Origin: an uncultured Paludibacter sp. | GTDB taxonomy: Bacteria > Bacteroidota > Bacteroidia > Bacteroidales > Paludibacteraceae | Assembly (NCBI GenBank): GCA_937927845.1 | Contig: CALFXE010000049.1 | Coordinates: forward strand, 1-37,330 | Length of the DNA: 37,330 bases | Direction of reading: 5' to 3' | Part shown: piece after piece, positions 17,901 through 27,000 of the stretch | How the letters are laid out: each line of letters opens with the position of its first letter | Numbering within the stretch: position 1 is the first letter of the stretch | Notes under the pieces: generated by a model | The model's database searches: none | Told to the model about the DNA's origin: nothing | The model's input: only the letters and a program-made list of their open reading frames with translations | Position numbers and translations under genes: made by a program

Positions 17901-19274
17901 GCTGCTTGGGCTGATGCCGGAATTGTGATACCATGGATCGTGTATCTGATGTATGACAACATAGGTATTCTGGAAGAAAATTATAAATCTATGGAAGACT
18001 ATATGAACTTCCTGAAAGCACAAGCCGGTGATGGCTATCAATATAATGGAGCCGGTACTAATTACGGAGATTGGGTAGCACCGGTTTCAACAGACAGGCG
18101 CTATGTGAGCGTATGCTATTATGCTTACACTGCATTGCTGATGGAAAAAGTATCACAAGCATTGAGTAAAACAGCAAATGACAGCTATGCTGTAAAAGCA
18201 AAATCATATAGATTATTATACGATAAAATTAAAACCGAATTTCAAGAACGATATGTTTACGCAAACGGTACTCTAAAAGAAAAGACACAAACTGCATATT
18301 TATTAGCATTAAAACTTGATTTACTCCCATCACAAGATAGCAGGACAAAAATAATCAGTGCGTTAAGAACATTAATTTTGACAAATGCAAATAGACTAAA
18401 CACTGGATTTATTGGAACAGGTATAATAAATCAAACATTGAGTGAAGTCGGATTAACCGATCTTGCATACAATTTATTATTACAGAGAAATAATCCATCC
18501 TGGTTATACAGTGTTGATCAAGGAGCTACAACTATTTGGGAACGATGGGATTCATACAAAAAAGAGTCTGGCTTTAATCCTAGTATAGGTATGAATTCAT
18601 TTAATCATTATGCTTATGGAGCAGTCTCTGAATGGATGTATCGCTATATGGCCGGCATTAATCCTGATGAAAATAATGTAGGTTTCAAACATATTAATTT
18701 TACTCCCAATCCTGATTTCAGAACCTCGTTTCCTGCTCAACAAGAACGTATAACTTCTGTTGATGCCACTTATGATTCATACTATGGGAAAGTAAAAAGT
18801 GCTTGGCAAATACAATCGGATGGAAGCGTTAAGTATTCTATTGTTGTACCGGCAAATACAACTGCCACTGTAATACTCCCTTTAAATTTAGAAAACAGTG
18901 CAGTATTAGAAGGTAATAAACCGCTTAGTGAAACTGATGGTGTAGTCTCTTTTAAAGTGGAAGACACAAATGTAACAATAGACCTAAAATCAGGATCTTA
19001 TGTTTTCAGTGTAGCAAGAAAAAATGAATCCTCAATACGTCCTACAAAAAAGGAATCTAATTTACATGTTTATCCAAACCCGGTACATGATAAATTGAAT
19101 ATATATTCTGACACAAACATCGAAAGAACAGAACTTTATAACATATATGGAATGAAGATATATTCAGCCGACAACGTCAATGCTATTGCCATGAATTTCC
19201 TACCTGATGGAATATATTATTTGTTTGTAGACATGGAAACACATGACGAAATAGTGAAGATAATAAAGAAATAA
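14997..19274 (+). CDS. GH78 alpha-L-rhamnosidase with two inserted lectin-like domains and T9SS tail
   Basis: The protein has 1425 residues, against 880-1000 for usual GH78 enzymes. A signal peptide (about 1-26) is followed by an Ig/Fn3-like rhamnosidase N-terminal domain (28-130). Two tandem copies of a concanavalin-like domain come next (about 163-300 and 345-480), sharing FYMWxI, LRxHxxxGxP, KIEIDxxIxKTYI and IGFRAxKGN. Then come the Bac_rhamnosid_N domain (about 545-720) and a beta domain (GETAVYDMGQNMVGW). The (alpha/alpha)6 catalytic barrel has TDCPQRDERLGWTGD (Asp912, Glu913, Asp920) and GATTIWERWDS (Glu1182, probable base). The last 68 residues (VYPNPVHDKLNIYSD...) are a T9SS type A sorting domain, so the enzyme should reach the cell surface. 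It should release terminal alpha-L-rhamnose outside the cell. It leads PUL unit 1. Confidence 0.93.
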   Translation: MKKLNVTFFLVLITLFTFGTIVESIGATVLKDLKVEYLKNPVGIDVSNPRFSWKMGSTVRGAAQAAYQIIVSTDKDGGNTVWDSGKIDSDKSVHIKYGGNTLSPMTRYYWHVSVWDNNNSEISSTETAYFETGLMKTGWSNAKWLKAPSLIEASETEWLNITKYSIEMDFEIDSEGVGPIFGATDERNFYMWQINIGKETNKTYLRPHSWQNGNPVCHAEIDITTKKNVQKGTVYKLKIEIDGKIAKTYIDDILVNEMQNPFNRDYGFGKIGFRANKGNADENGYFDNIKVIIEKNGENETVFSEDFSQPSNLPFTYGVIENERLFVKGGISMPIAWQKAQSANPVKFDLSMKMTVVSHGGGIIFSAQNTKSFYMWSILVTDNNDNPTLRRHYFNGGSPSSSDVNIGNYIKKSQLINKEISIKIEVDNNIVKTYINNTLVDTYADGYGFLISGNIGFRAYKGNNSNEVVIYDDIIYTEYIDDQPVVKLSEDFDSGNTLFEEGEIVNIDGNAKLKVFSHSDATLLFDATLSEIDMFRTEFALTKQISSAKIYSSALGVYDLFINGERVGHVSEGDNIVYDEFKPGWTDYTKTVFYSTYDVSSYIQQGQNVIGAHVSSGWWQGNIAHGKYGNVPLAFIAKLVIEYEDGTSEIIVSNTDDWLTSKEGPIKLGDIYNGESYDARKESDWTKSGFNTSTWKPTVLSNEFKGEIKAFVGPPVRVRPELQQLPVKITKYEGISKDGTTYGSINIKETYNSQSVISLKKGETAVYDMGQNMVGWVKFKVKGSSGTKMKIRFAEMLNDTGEASRANDDAGGTLYTAALRGARATLYYTLKGSSEGEVFNPSMTFFGFRYCDVIATEDIEIEWLKGEVVGTIAEEGSELSTSNPLINQLYSNIMWGQRGNFLSIPTDCPQRDERLGWTGDIQIFGHAAIYNADLSAFFHKWMGDMRDSQRSDGAYPDVAPHAWVGWGQAAWADAGIVIPWIVYLMYDNIGILEENYKSMEDYMNFLKAQAGDGYQYNGAGTNYGDWVAPVSTDRRYVSVCYYAYTALLMEKVSQALSKTANDSYAVKAKSYRLLYDKIKTEFQERYVYANGTLKEKTQTAYLLALKLDLLPSQDSRTKIISALRTLILTNANRLNTGFIGTGIINQTLSEVGLTDLAYNLLLQRNNPSWLYSVDQGATTIWERWDSYKKESGFNPSIGMNSFNHYAYGAVSEWMYRYMAGINPDENNVGFKHINFTPNPDFRTSFPAQQERITSVDATYDSYYGKVKSAWQIQSDGSVKYSIVVPANTTATVILPLNLENSAVLEGNKPLSETDGVVSFKVEDTNVTIDLKSGSYVFSVARKNESSIRPTKKESNLHVYPNPVHDKLNIYSDTNIERTELYNIYGMKIYSADNVNAIAMNFLPDGIYYLFVDMETHDEIVKIIKK

Positions 19275-19288
19275 TCAGGTTAACAATT

Positions 19289-20968
19289 ATGAGATTAAAA
19301 TCAATTATTTGCATAACAGTATTTATACTGACATCAATTACAAATAGCTTTTGTACAAATAACAAGGAGACTTACACAAAGTCTCCTCGGATTATTAATA
19401 TCATCAATTTTATCAGACAAACAGACTATCGTCTTGAAAATGCCGATGAACAACTATTTGAAACTGTTATGGAGCAGATAAAATTAGTAAATAAGTATGA
19501 TTTTCCTGCAACTTTTCTGTTTCAATACGATGCACTTATCAATCCGGCTTATCAGAAATTAATGAAAACTCGGTTAAATTCCAAATGTGAGATTGGAGCT
19601 TGGTGGGAGATAACACAGCCTCATGTAGAAGCTGCCGGAATAGAGTGGCGTGGTAATCACTCTTGGGTGTCAACTGCCAACATCGCTTTTACGACCGGAT
19701 ACTCCCCCGAAGAACGAGAAAGATTAGTGGATGTTTATATGGCTAAATTCAAAGATATTTACGGTAAATATCCACGTTCTGTTGGCTCATGGTACATAGA
19801 TTCACATACATTAGCGTATATGTACGATAAATATGGGATTATTGCATCATGTAACTGTAAAGATCAAGTTGGAACTGATGGTTATACATTATGGGGAGGA
19901 TATTGGAATCAAGCATATTATCCGAGTCGTAAAAACGCATATATGCCTGCACAGACAATTAAAGGGCAAATTCCCGTACCGATTTTTCGAATGTTGGGAA
20001 GTGATCCCATTTATCAATATGATAACGGAATAGGTGGTAATGGGCAAGGAGTAATCTCATTGGAACCCGTATATCATGATGCCGGGAAGAATAGAAACTG
20101 GGTGAATTATTTTTTGGAATCCATCGTAAACCAACCATCTCTTGCATTTAATTATGCTCAAGCCGGTCAGGAAAACTCATTTACGTGGGGTGCTATGCAA
20201 GAAGGTTTAGAGATGCAGTTCACTATTCTGGATTCATTGATGACAGTTGGAAAAATAAGGATAGAAACTTTAGAACATTCAGGTAATTGGTTCAGAGAGC
20301 AATTTAAAGTTACACCAGCTACTGCAATTACTACGTTAGTAGACATACATAATCAAGGAAACAAAACTGTCTGGTATAACAGTCGCTTTTATCGTGCAAA
20401 TTTATTATGGGAGAATGATGGATTTTGTTTTAGAGACATTCATTTATTTAATGAAAATTTCGAATCAGATTATTTAAGAACTCCCGGCACAGGAAATCAA
20501 TTCTTTTATTTCACATTACCTGTTATTGATCGCTTTTTCTGGAGTACTTCCGAAGACAGAGTTGGACTTCGTATCATAAAAACTAATAAAAATGGTGAAA
20601 AAGAAGAAATTATTATAACTAATCCAATTGTTACTGAATCTGGAAAAGGTATACTTAAAGTGGTATCTACAGACAAGATTGGCAATAAATTTACGATATC
20701 ATTTCATGAGAATAAAATAAATATATCTTGCAGTCCTAAAGAAAAAGATTTAAATTGGTCGCTTGGATTAAGGGTTCCCAAGCAAAAAGCAAACTTATTA
20801 CCCTTTACTATTTTTGAAGAAAAGGCAATTAAAGCTAAATTCAAAAACTTCAATTACAAAATAAACTGTATTGAAGGAACAGTAGAAGGAGGAAATGCTA
20901 CTGATGATTATATTTTTAGTTTAATCCCGTATAAGGACAAAATAATTATTGATTGTTCTGGAAAATAA
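19289..20968 (+). CDS. Secreted protein of unknown function, polysaccharide-deacetylase-like fold suspected
   Basis: The protein has 559 residues. It starts with a signal peptide (MRLKSIICITVFILTSITNSFC); Cys22 has a poor lipobox, so lipidation is uncertain. The N-terminal 330 residues read like a NodB/CE4-type or GH57/38-like barrel: FPATFLFQYDALINP resembles the ATFF strand, EIGAWWEITQPH resembles the EIGNHTxxH segment, and YGKYPRSVGSWYIDSHTLAYM resembles the later arginine/tryptophan motif. The usual TFDDG and HxxxH metal site is not intact, so deacetylase activity is not assured. The C-terminal part (about 340-559) looks like beta sandwich. The gene starts 14 bases after the first GH78 stop and ends 10 bases before the second GH78 start, so it should act on the same glycan. 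A divergent glycosidase or esterase is also possible. Confidence 0.6.
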   Translation: MRLKSIICITVFILTSITNSFCTNNKETYTKSPRIINIINFIRQTDYRLENADEQLFETVMEQIKLVNKYDFPATFLFQYDALINPAYQKLMKTRLNSKCEIGAWWEITQPHVEAAGIEWRGNHSWVSTANIAFTTGYSPEERERLVDVYMAKFKDIYGKYPRSVGSWYIDSHTLAYMYDKYGIIASCNCKDQVGTDGYTLWGGYWNQAYYPSRKNAYMPAQTIKGQIPVPIFRMLGSDPIYQYDNGIGGNGQGVISLEPVYHDAGKNRNWVNYFLESIVNQPSLAFNYAQAGQENSFTWGAMQEGLEMQFTILDSLMTVGKIRIETLEHSGNWFREQFKVTPATAITTLVDIHNQGNKTVWYNSRFYRANLLWENDGFCFRDIHLFNENFESDYLRTPGTGNQFFYFTLPVIDRFFWSTSEDRVGLRIIKTNKNGEKEEIIITNPIVTESGKGILKVVSTDKIGNKFTISFHENKINISCSPKEKDLNWSLGLRVPKQKANLLPFTIFEEKAIKAKFKNFNYKINCIEGTVEGGNATDDYIFSLIPYKDKIIIDCSGK

Positions 20969-20978
20969 AATTAAACGT

Positions 20979-23624
20979 ATGAAAACACAACTTTTAATTT
21001 CTCTCATTTTTTTATTTGCAAATCTGGTTCAGATTCAAGGTGATAATTTGTGTGAAGTCGGAAATCTAAACTGTGATCACCTCGTGAATCCAATAGGTAT
21101 TGATAATTCACATCCCAGATTATCATGGATGTTAAACGACACTCGTAAAGGAGCCAAACAAACTGCCTATCAGATTATTGTGGATACGGATTCACTATCT
21201 GTTATCAATGGACAAGGAAAAATATGGGACACAAAGAAAACACAATCAGACGAAATACTAATTACTTATTCCGGACAAAGATTGAAGCCTTTTACACGTT
21301 ATTACTGGAAAGTTAATGTATGGGATATGAATGAAGTGCAATCATCTTCAGGAATATCAGTATTTGAAACAGGCATGATGGATATATCCAACTGGAAAGG
21401 TTCATGGATTTCGGATCATCATGATAAAGAATATAAACCGGCTCCTTATTTCCGCAAAAAATTCAATATAAATAAAACAATTAAATCAGCACGAGCATAT
21501 ATTGCAACAGCAGGTTTATACGAACTATATATCAACGGAGAAAAGATTGGTAATCATCGTCTTGATCCGATGTATACACGTTTTGATCGAAGAAACCTAT
21601 ATGTTACTTATGATGTTACTTCTCAAGTACAAGATGGAAGTAATGCTATTGGTGTGTTGTTAGGTAATGGTTGGTACAATCATCAATCTATAGCAGTATG
21701 GGATTTTGAAAAAGCTCCGTGGCGTAATCGTCCGACATTCTGCTTTGATCTCCATATTACCTATGCCGACGGAAGTATAGAAACTATTTACTCCGGATTA
21801 GATTGGAAAACTTCTTCCGGACCTGTTAGATTCAACAGTATCTATACCGGCGAACATTACGATGCTCGTCTGGAAGAAGAAGATTGGTGTACAGCCTTGT
21901 TCGATGATTCACAATGGCATGGTGTCCGATATAGATCTGTCCCCTCTGAGATAGTCGCTGCTCAACAATTGCACCCTATCCGGAATGTGGTTGAAATTCC
22001 TGCAAAAACAGTTAAAAAGTTAGATGATTTGACCTATCTATTTGATTTTGGGCAGAATATGGCAGGTGTAACAAAAATAAAAGTGAATGGACAAGAAGGT
22101 ACTATTATCAAACTGAAACATGGAGAGCGGTTGCATTCCAATGGTTATCTCGACATGTCGAATATTGATGTTTATTACAGAGGTGACAAAGAAACAGACC
22201 CTTTTCAAACGGATATTCTCATCTTAAGCGGTAAAAAGACGGATGAATTTATGCCAAAATTCAATTATAAAGGATTTAGATATGTAGAAGTAATATGTAG
22301 TAACCCTATAGAATTGGATATAAATAGTGTAACTGCTTATTTCATGCACAGTGATGTTCCGACTAAAGGCAAAATACAAAGCTCATCTGCATTAATCAAT
22401 AAATTATGTCAAGCCACAAATAATGCATATTTATCTAATTTAATGGGCTTACCAACCGATTGTCCACAGCGCGAAAAAAATGGTTGGACAGGAGACGGAC
22501 ATTTTGCAATTGAAACAGCATTATATAGTTTTGATGGGATAACGGTGTATGAAAAATGGTTAGCAGACCATAGAGATGAACAACAACCCAATGGTGTTCT
22601 ACCTGATATAATTCCAACAGGAGGTTGGGGGTATGGCACTGACAATGGTTTGGATTGGACAAGCACCATAGCTATTATTCCATGGAACTTATATCTGTTT
22701 TATGGTGACAGTAAACCACTTGCTGATAATTATGAAAGTATAAAACGATATGTTAATTATGTGGATCGTATCAGTCCAAATCATTTAACTTCATGGGGAA
22801 GAGGTGATTGGGTTCCTGTACAGACGCGCTCTAATAAAGAATTGACCTCTTCGGTTTATTTTTATGTGGATGCTATGATTTTAGCAAAAGCTGCAAAACT
22901 ATTTGGCAAACAAGAAGACTATATACATTATTACGAGTTGGCTGAAAATATAAAGGAAGCTGTTAATAGTAAGTTTCTGAATAGCGAAACCGGAATCTAC
23001 GCAAGTGGAAGTCAGACTGAATTAAGTGTTCCTTTGATGTGGAAAATCGTACCGGAACATATGATTCAAAAAGTAGCTGATAATTTAGCAAAAAAGGTGA
23101 TAGAAGCTGGATTTCATTTAGACGTAGGTGTATTGGGTGCAAAAGCATTACTAAATGCTTTAAGTGAGAACGGATATGCAGAAGTCGCTTATAAGGTAGC
23201 TGTGCAAGATTCCTACCCTTCCTGGGGTTGGTGGGTTGTAAACGGTGCAACCACATTACTTGAAAACTGGGATTTGGATGCTAAACGCGATATTTCGGAT
23301 AATCACATGATGTTCGGTGAGATTGGTGCTTGGTTTTACAAGGGTTTAGGCGGAATATTTCCAGACATCGAACATCCCGGCTTTAAACACATTATTTTAC
23401 GTCCTAATTTCATAAAAGACCTGAAACAATTTGAGGCACAGCACTATTCACCTTATGGACTAATAATTTCTAAATGGGAATGGAAAAGGAAAAGTATAAT
23501 CTATGAGATTATTATTCCGGCAAATAGCACTGCCACACTTTACCTACCGGAAAATGTTAAAGTTGCAACCAAAGTTATAAAATTAGAAGCAGGTCGGCAT
23601 ATATTAAATTTGAATGTTCAATAA
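20979..23624 (+). CDS. GH78 alpha-L-rhamnosidase, periplasmic type
   Basis: The protein has 881 residues from the ATG at 20979 (MKTQLLISLIFLFANLVQIQG, a classical signal peptide). The open frame extends to 20949 but those residues are not signal-like. Domain order is Ig-like N-terminal domain (NPIGIDNSHPRLSW), Bac_rhamnosid_N (IKSARAYIATAGLYELYINGEKIG), beta domain (YLFDFGQNMAGVTKIKV), (alpha/alpha)6 catalytic barrel and C-terminal beta domain (PANSTATLYLPE). Catalytic motifs are TDCPQREKNGWTGD (Asp494, Glu499, Asp506) and GATTLLENWDLD (Glu762). There is no T9SS tail and no lipobox, so it should stay in the periplasm and finish rhamnose removal from imported oligosaccharides. It is distinct from the first GH78 and lacks its lectin-like inserts, so this is not a recent duplication. 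Confidence 0.94.
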   Translation: MKTQLLISLIFLFANLVQIQGDNLCEVGNLNCDHLVNPIGIDNSHPRLSWMLNDTRKGAKQTAYQIIVDTDSLSVINGQGKIWDTKKTQSDEILITYSGQRLKPFTRYYWKVNVWDMNEVQSSSGISVFETGMMDISNWKGSWISDHHDKEYKPAPYFRKKFNINKTIKSARAYIATAGLYELYINGEKIGNHRLDPMYTRFDRRNLYVTYDVTSQVQDGSNAIGVLLGNGWYNHQSIAVWDFEKAPWRNRPTFCFDLHITYADGSIETIYSGLDWKTSSGPVRFNSIYTGEHYDARLEEEDWCTALFDDSQWHGVRYRSVPSEIVAAQQLHPIRNVVEIPAKTVKKLDDLTYLFDFGQNMAGVTKIKVNGQEGTIIKLKHGERLHSNGYLDMSNIDVYYRGDKETDPFQTDILILSGKKTDEFMPKFNYKGFRYVEVICSNPIELDINSVTAYFMHSDVPTKGKIQSSSALINKLCQATNNAYLSNLMGLPTDCPQREKNGWTGDGHFAIETALYSFDGITVYEKWLADHRDEQQPNGVLPDIIPTGGWGYGTDNGLDWTSTIAIIPWNLYLFYGDSKPLADNYESIKRYVNYVDRISPNHLTSWGRGDWVPVQTRSNKELTSSVYFYVDAMILAKAAKLFGKQEDYIHYYELAENIKEAVNSKFLNSETGIYASGSQTELSVPLMWKIVPEHMIQKVADNLAKKVIEAGFHLDVGVLGAKALLNALSENGYAEVAYKVAVQDSYPSWGWWVVNGATTLLENWDLDAKRDISDNHMMFGEIGAWFYKGLGGIFPDIEHPGFKHIILRPNFIKDLKQFEAQHYSPYGLIISKWEWKRKSIIYEIIIPANSTATLYLPENVKVATKVIKLEAGRHILNLNVQ

Positions 23625-23668
23625 ACTTTCCCAAGCTTAATAGTAACTAACAACATACATAGAGCACA

Positions 23669-23688
23669 CTGAAAAGTAGGTTTTTCAG
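23669..23688 (+). terminator. Weak candidate terminator after PUL unit 1
   Basis: A 7-base stem CTGAAAA/TTTTCAG has a 6-base loop. The following sequence (ACGAAATAGAAATATATTTC) is not U-rich, so termination may be partial. Confidence 0.25.
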
Positions 23689-23800
23689 ACGAAATAGAAA
23701 TATATTTCTTTGATTAGAAATTGTATTTTATATGTCCTTCACTAAATATCTATGTAGTTAATAAACTAATAAATAGTATGTTAATCAAAAATACTATTAA

Positions 23801-23828
23801 TATCAAAATTTAAAGTATTTATATCAAA
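23801..23828 (+). promoter_or_regulatory. Direct-repeat operator TATCAAA-N14-TATCAAA, sus operon
   Basis: It has the same architecture as 14848-14875. TATCAAAATTT, AAGTAT and the second TATCAAA are all conserved; only one base in the middle and three bases before the second half-site differ. It ends 30 bases before the -7 box. A further TTTG at 23839-23842 lies 16 bases before the box. Confidence 0.65.
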
Positions 23829-23858
23829 TACACTACTGTTTGTATATTCTTATAAATA

Positions 23859-23866
23859 TACCTTTG
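23859..23866 (+). promoter_or_regulatory. -7 box of the sus operon
   Basis: TACCTTTG fits TAnnTTTG. The TTTG at 23839-23842 is 16 bases upstream, slightly short of the normal spacing. The leader to the susC ATG would be about 140 bases. Confidence 0.6.
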
Positions 23867-24013
23867 CATATTCAGTTTTTATTAATCAAACAAAGTTCTT
23901 TCTTCTAAATATATCTGATTTAATAAAATCTTCAGAAAAACACAGAAGAGATACTATAATATATAGAATTCTATTACAAATTATTTTTATTTAATAACAC
24001 ATCTAATATCAAA

Positions 24014-27000
24014 ATGGATTTAAAATTAAAATCTACTCTATCTACCTTGTTAGCAGCGTGTTACTTATTAGTATCAATACCTACATTTGCAAATAAGAGC
24101 ACTTCTCAATTCAAAAATCATGTAGAAAATGAATTGCAGGAGTTCATAACTACAACAAACGTTAGAGCTATCCAACAACAGCGAAAGATTACAATTAAGG
24201 GTGTAGTTACTGACTATGGTACAGATGAGACTCTAATTGGAGTTTCTGTTGTAGAAAAAGGTACTTCTAATGGTGTTACTACAAATTTAGACGGCGAATA
24301 CACATTGAGCGTATCCGGACAAGAATCTGTAATCATTTTTTCTTATATTGGATTCGAAGCACAGGAGATAACCGTCGGTACAAAAGAGATTATAAACGTT
24401 ACATTGAGGGCTGAGGCTAAAGCATTAGACGAAGTTGTAGTTGTTGGCTTTGGCAAACAGAGAAAAGAAAGTTTGGTAAGTTCTATTTCTACTATCAATG
24501 TAAAAGAGCTTAAGGGACCTACAAGTAACCTTACAACTATGGTAGGTGGACGTATCTCCGGAATTATTTCATATCAACGCAGCGGAGAACCAGGACAGGA
24601 TAATGCACAGTTCTTCGTTAGGGGGGTTGGTTCGTTTGGAGCAGGAAAGGTAGATCCATTAATTCTTATTGATGGCATAGAATCTACTTCAAATGACTTG
24701 GCACGATTACAGCCTGATGATATTTCCGACTTTTCAGTACTGAAGGATGCAACAGCATCTGCTGTTTATGGAGCACGTGGTGCTAACGGAGTTGTTTTAG
24801 TTAACACAAAACAAGGGAGTGACGGAAGTACAAAATTCAATTTTCGTGTAGAAAATTCCGTTTCAGGAAACACACAGAATTTTAAGCTTGCCGACAATAT
24901 CACTTACATGAAATTAGCTAACGAGGCAGCATTGACAAGAAATCCGTTAGCTGCCCTACCCTACTCACAGACTAAAATCGACTATACCAATGCCGGAATT
25001 AACCCATTACTGTATCCTAGCAACGATTGGATTGACCTAATGATCAAGCCATATACTGCAAATCAGCGTATAAATATGAATATAACCGGTGGAGGAAAAA
25101 TAGCCAGATATTATATCGCGGGAACATTTAATGTAGATAATGGCGTACTGAAAGACGACAAAATGAACAATTTCAGTAACAATGTAAAGCTTAGAAATTA
25201 CTCGATTCGCGCAAACAACACACTCAATCTTACAAATACTACAGAGGCTATTGTTCGTGTACATGGGCGATTTGAAGATTATGAGGGTCCAATAGGAGGA
25301 GGAGGCAGTGTGTTTAATTCGGTACTAAAAGCTAATCCTGTTGCATTTCCTGTCTATTATCCTACAGAGTTATCTCCTTATACTGACCATATCATGTTTG
25401 GTAATAATGTAGTTGTCGGAACAGCTAATGTGCTATATGCCAATCCTTATGCAAATATGGTATCTGGATATCAGAGATATAATGAATCTACCATCAATGC
25501 ACAATTAGAATTAAAACAGAATTTAAATTTTATTACAGAAGGTTTATCAACCAGAGGAATGGCTTACGTACAAAGGTACTCCCGTTTTGCTTCTCAACGG
25601 AGATATGCACCATTTTACTATAGAGCAACAGATGTTGATGGTAATGTAAATTTAACACCAATAAATGATGGTGGTCCAAATTCTGTAGGAGAAACCGGGC
25701 GAGAATATTTGGATTATTCACCGGGAGATAAAAATTTAGAGAGTACTTATTATGCTGAATTAGCATTAAATTATGCTCATACTTTTACTGGAAAACATGA
25801 AATAACCGGAATGGTTATAGGTACAGCAAGAGATGCGGTCTCCAGCTATATAATAAATGGTACAACAGAATCCTTAGAAACTTCCTTAGCAAGGCGCAAC
25901 TTAGGTATATCCGGGAGATTTTCCTACATGTTCGACACTCGTTATTTAGTAGAGTTTAACTTCGGATACAATGGATCAGAACGATTTTCTAAAGAGAATC
26001 GATGGGGCTTTTTTCCATCCATAGGGGGTGGTTGGATTGTCTCTAACGAATCTTTCTTTATTCCACTAAAACACACATTATCAAATTTAAAGTTGAGAGC
26101 CTCTTATGGTTTGGTAGGTAATGATCAAATTGGAAATATAAATGACAGGTTCTTTTATATGTCAAATGTGAACCTTAATGATGGTGGAAAAGGCTATACT
26201 TTTGGAGAAAATTATGGTTATTCCAGACCAGGCGTATCCATTTCACGCTATGCGAATGATTTGATAGGCTGGGAAAAATCTCGTCAATTAAATTTGGGTT
26301 TAGACTTTACAATAAAAAATATCGAATTTGTAATTGATGCATATTCTCAGAAAAGAAGCAATATATTAATGCAGCGTTCATACTCACCTGGTACAATGGG
26401 ACTACAATCTTCGATGTCTGCCAATGTAGGTAAAGCAAATTCGCAAGGTATCGATGTGGGGGTTAATTACAATAAAGCTTTCAAAAATGGGGTGTGGACA
26501 CAGCTGAGAGCTAATTTCACTTATGCAACAAATAAAATATTGGTTTATGATGAACCTTCATATCCTGAAAAAGAATACTATAGATCTCGTGTAGGATATC
26601 CTATAAATCAACAATGGGGATATATCGCCGAACGTTTATTTGTAGATGAATATGAAGTAGCAAATTCTCCTACCCAGTACTTTGGAACAGGAAAAGAAGC
26701 TGAATACGGTGCCGGTGACATAAAATATCGTGATGTTAATGGTGATGGAGTTATAAACGAAGCGGATATGGTGCCAATTGGCTTACCTACAACTCCGGAG
26801 ATTATCTATGGCTTTGGTGGGAGTGTTGGTTTTAAAGGGTTTGATATCAGCGCATTTTTTCAAGGTTCGGGACGCTCCTCTTTCTTTATTGAACCAAATA
26901 GAATATCTCCATTCGTTACTTCCGGAGGAGAACAGAACGGATTGTTAAATGTAATTGCAAACAATCATTGGTCAGAAGATAATAGAAACTTATACGCATT

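Larger units (their letters stand above)
23625..24013 (+). promoter_or_regulatory. 389-base gap: end of unit 1 and control region of the sus operon
   Basis: No gene is seen. Just after the GH78 stop is a weak hairpin, CTGAAAA (23669-23675) with TTTTCAG (23682-23688), that might end unit 1 but has no strong U-run. The TATCAAA site, the -7 box at 23859 and an untranslated leader of about 140 bases before susC follow. Confidence 0.6.

Noticed and set aside
17674..18041. Minus-strand ORFs inside the first GH78 gene
   Set aside because: They are antisense to the conserved catalytic domain; composition is that of a shadow frame.
19289..20968. Firm call as polysaccharide deacetylase
   Set aside because: The TFDDG and HxxxH metal-binding motifs are not present, so only a fold resemblance is claimed.
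22409..22669. Two overlapping minus-strand ORFs in the second GH78 gene
   Set aside because: They oppose the catalytic motifs of a clear GH78 and are in mutually exclusive frames.
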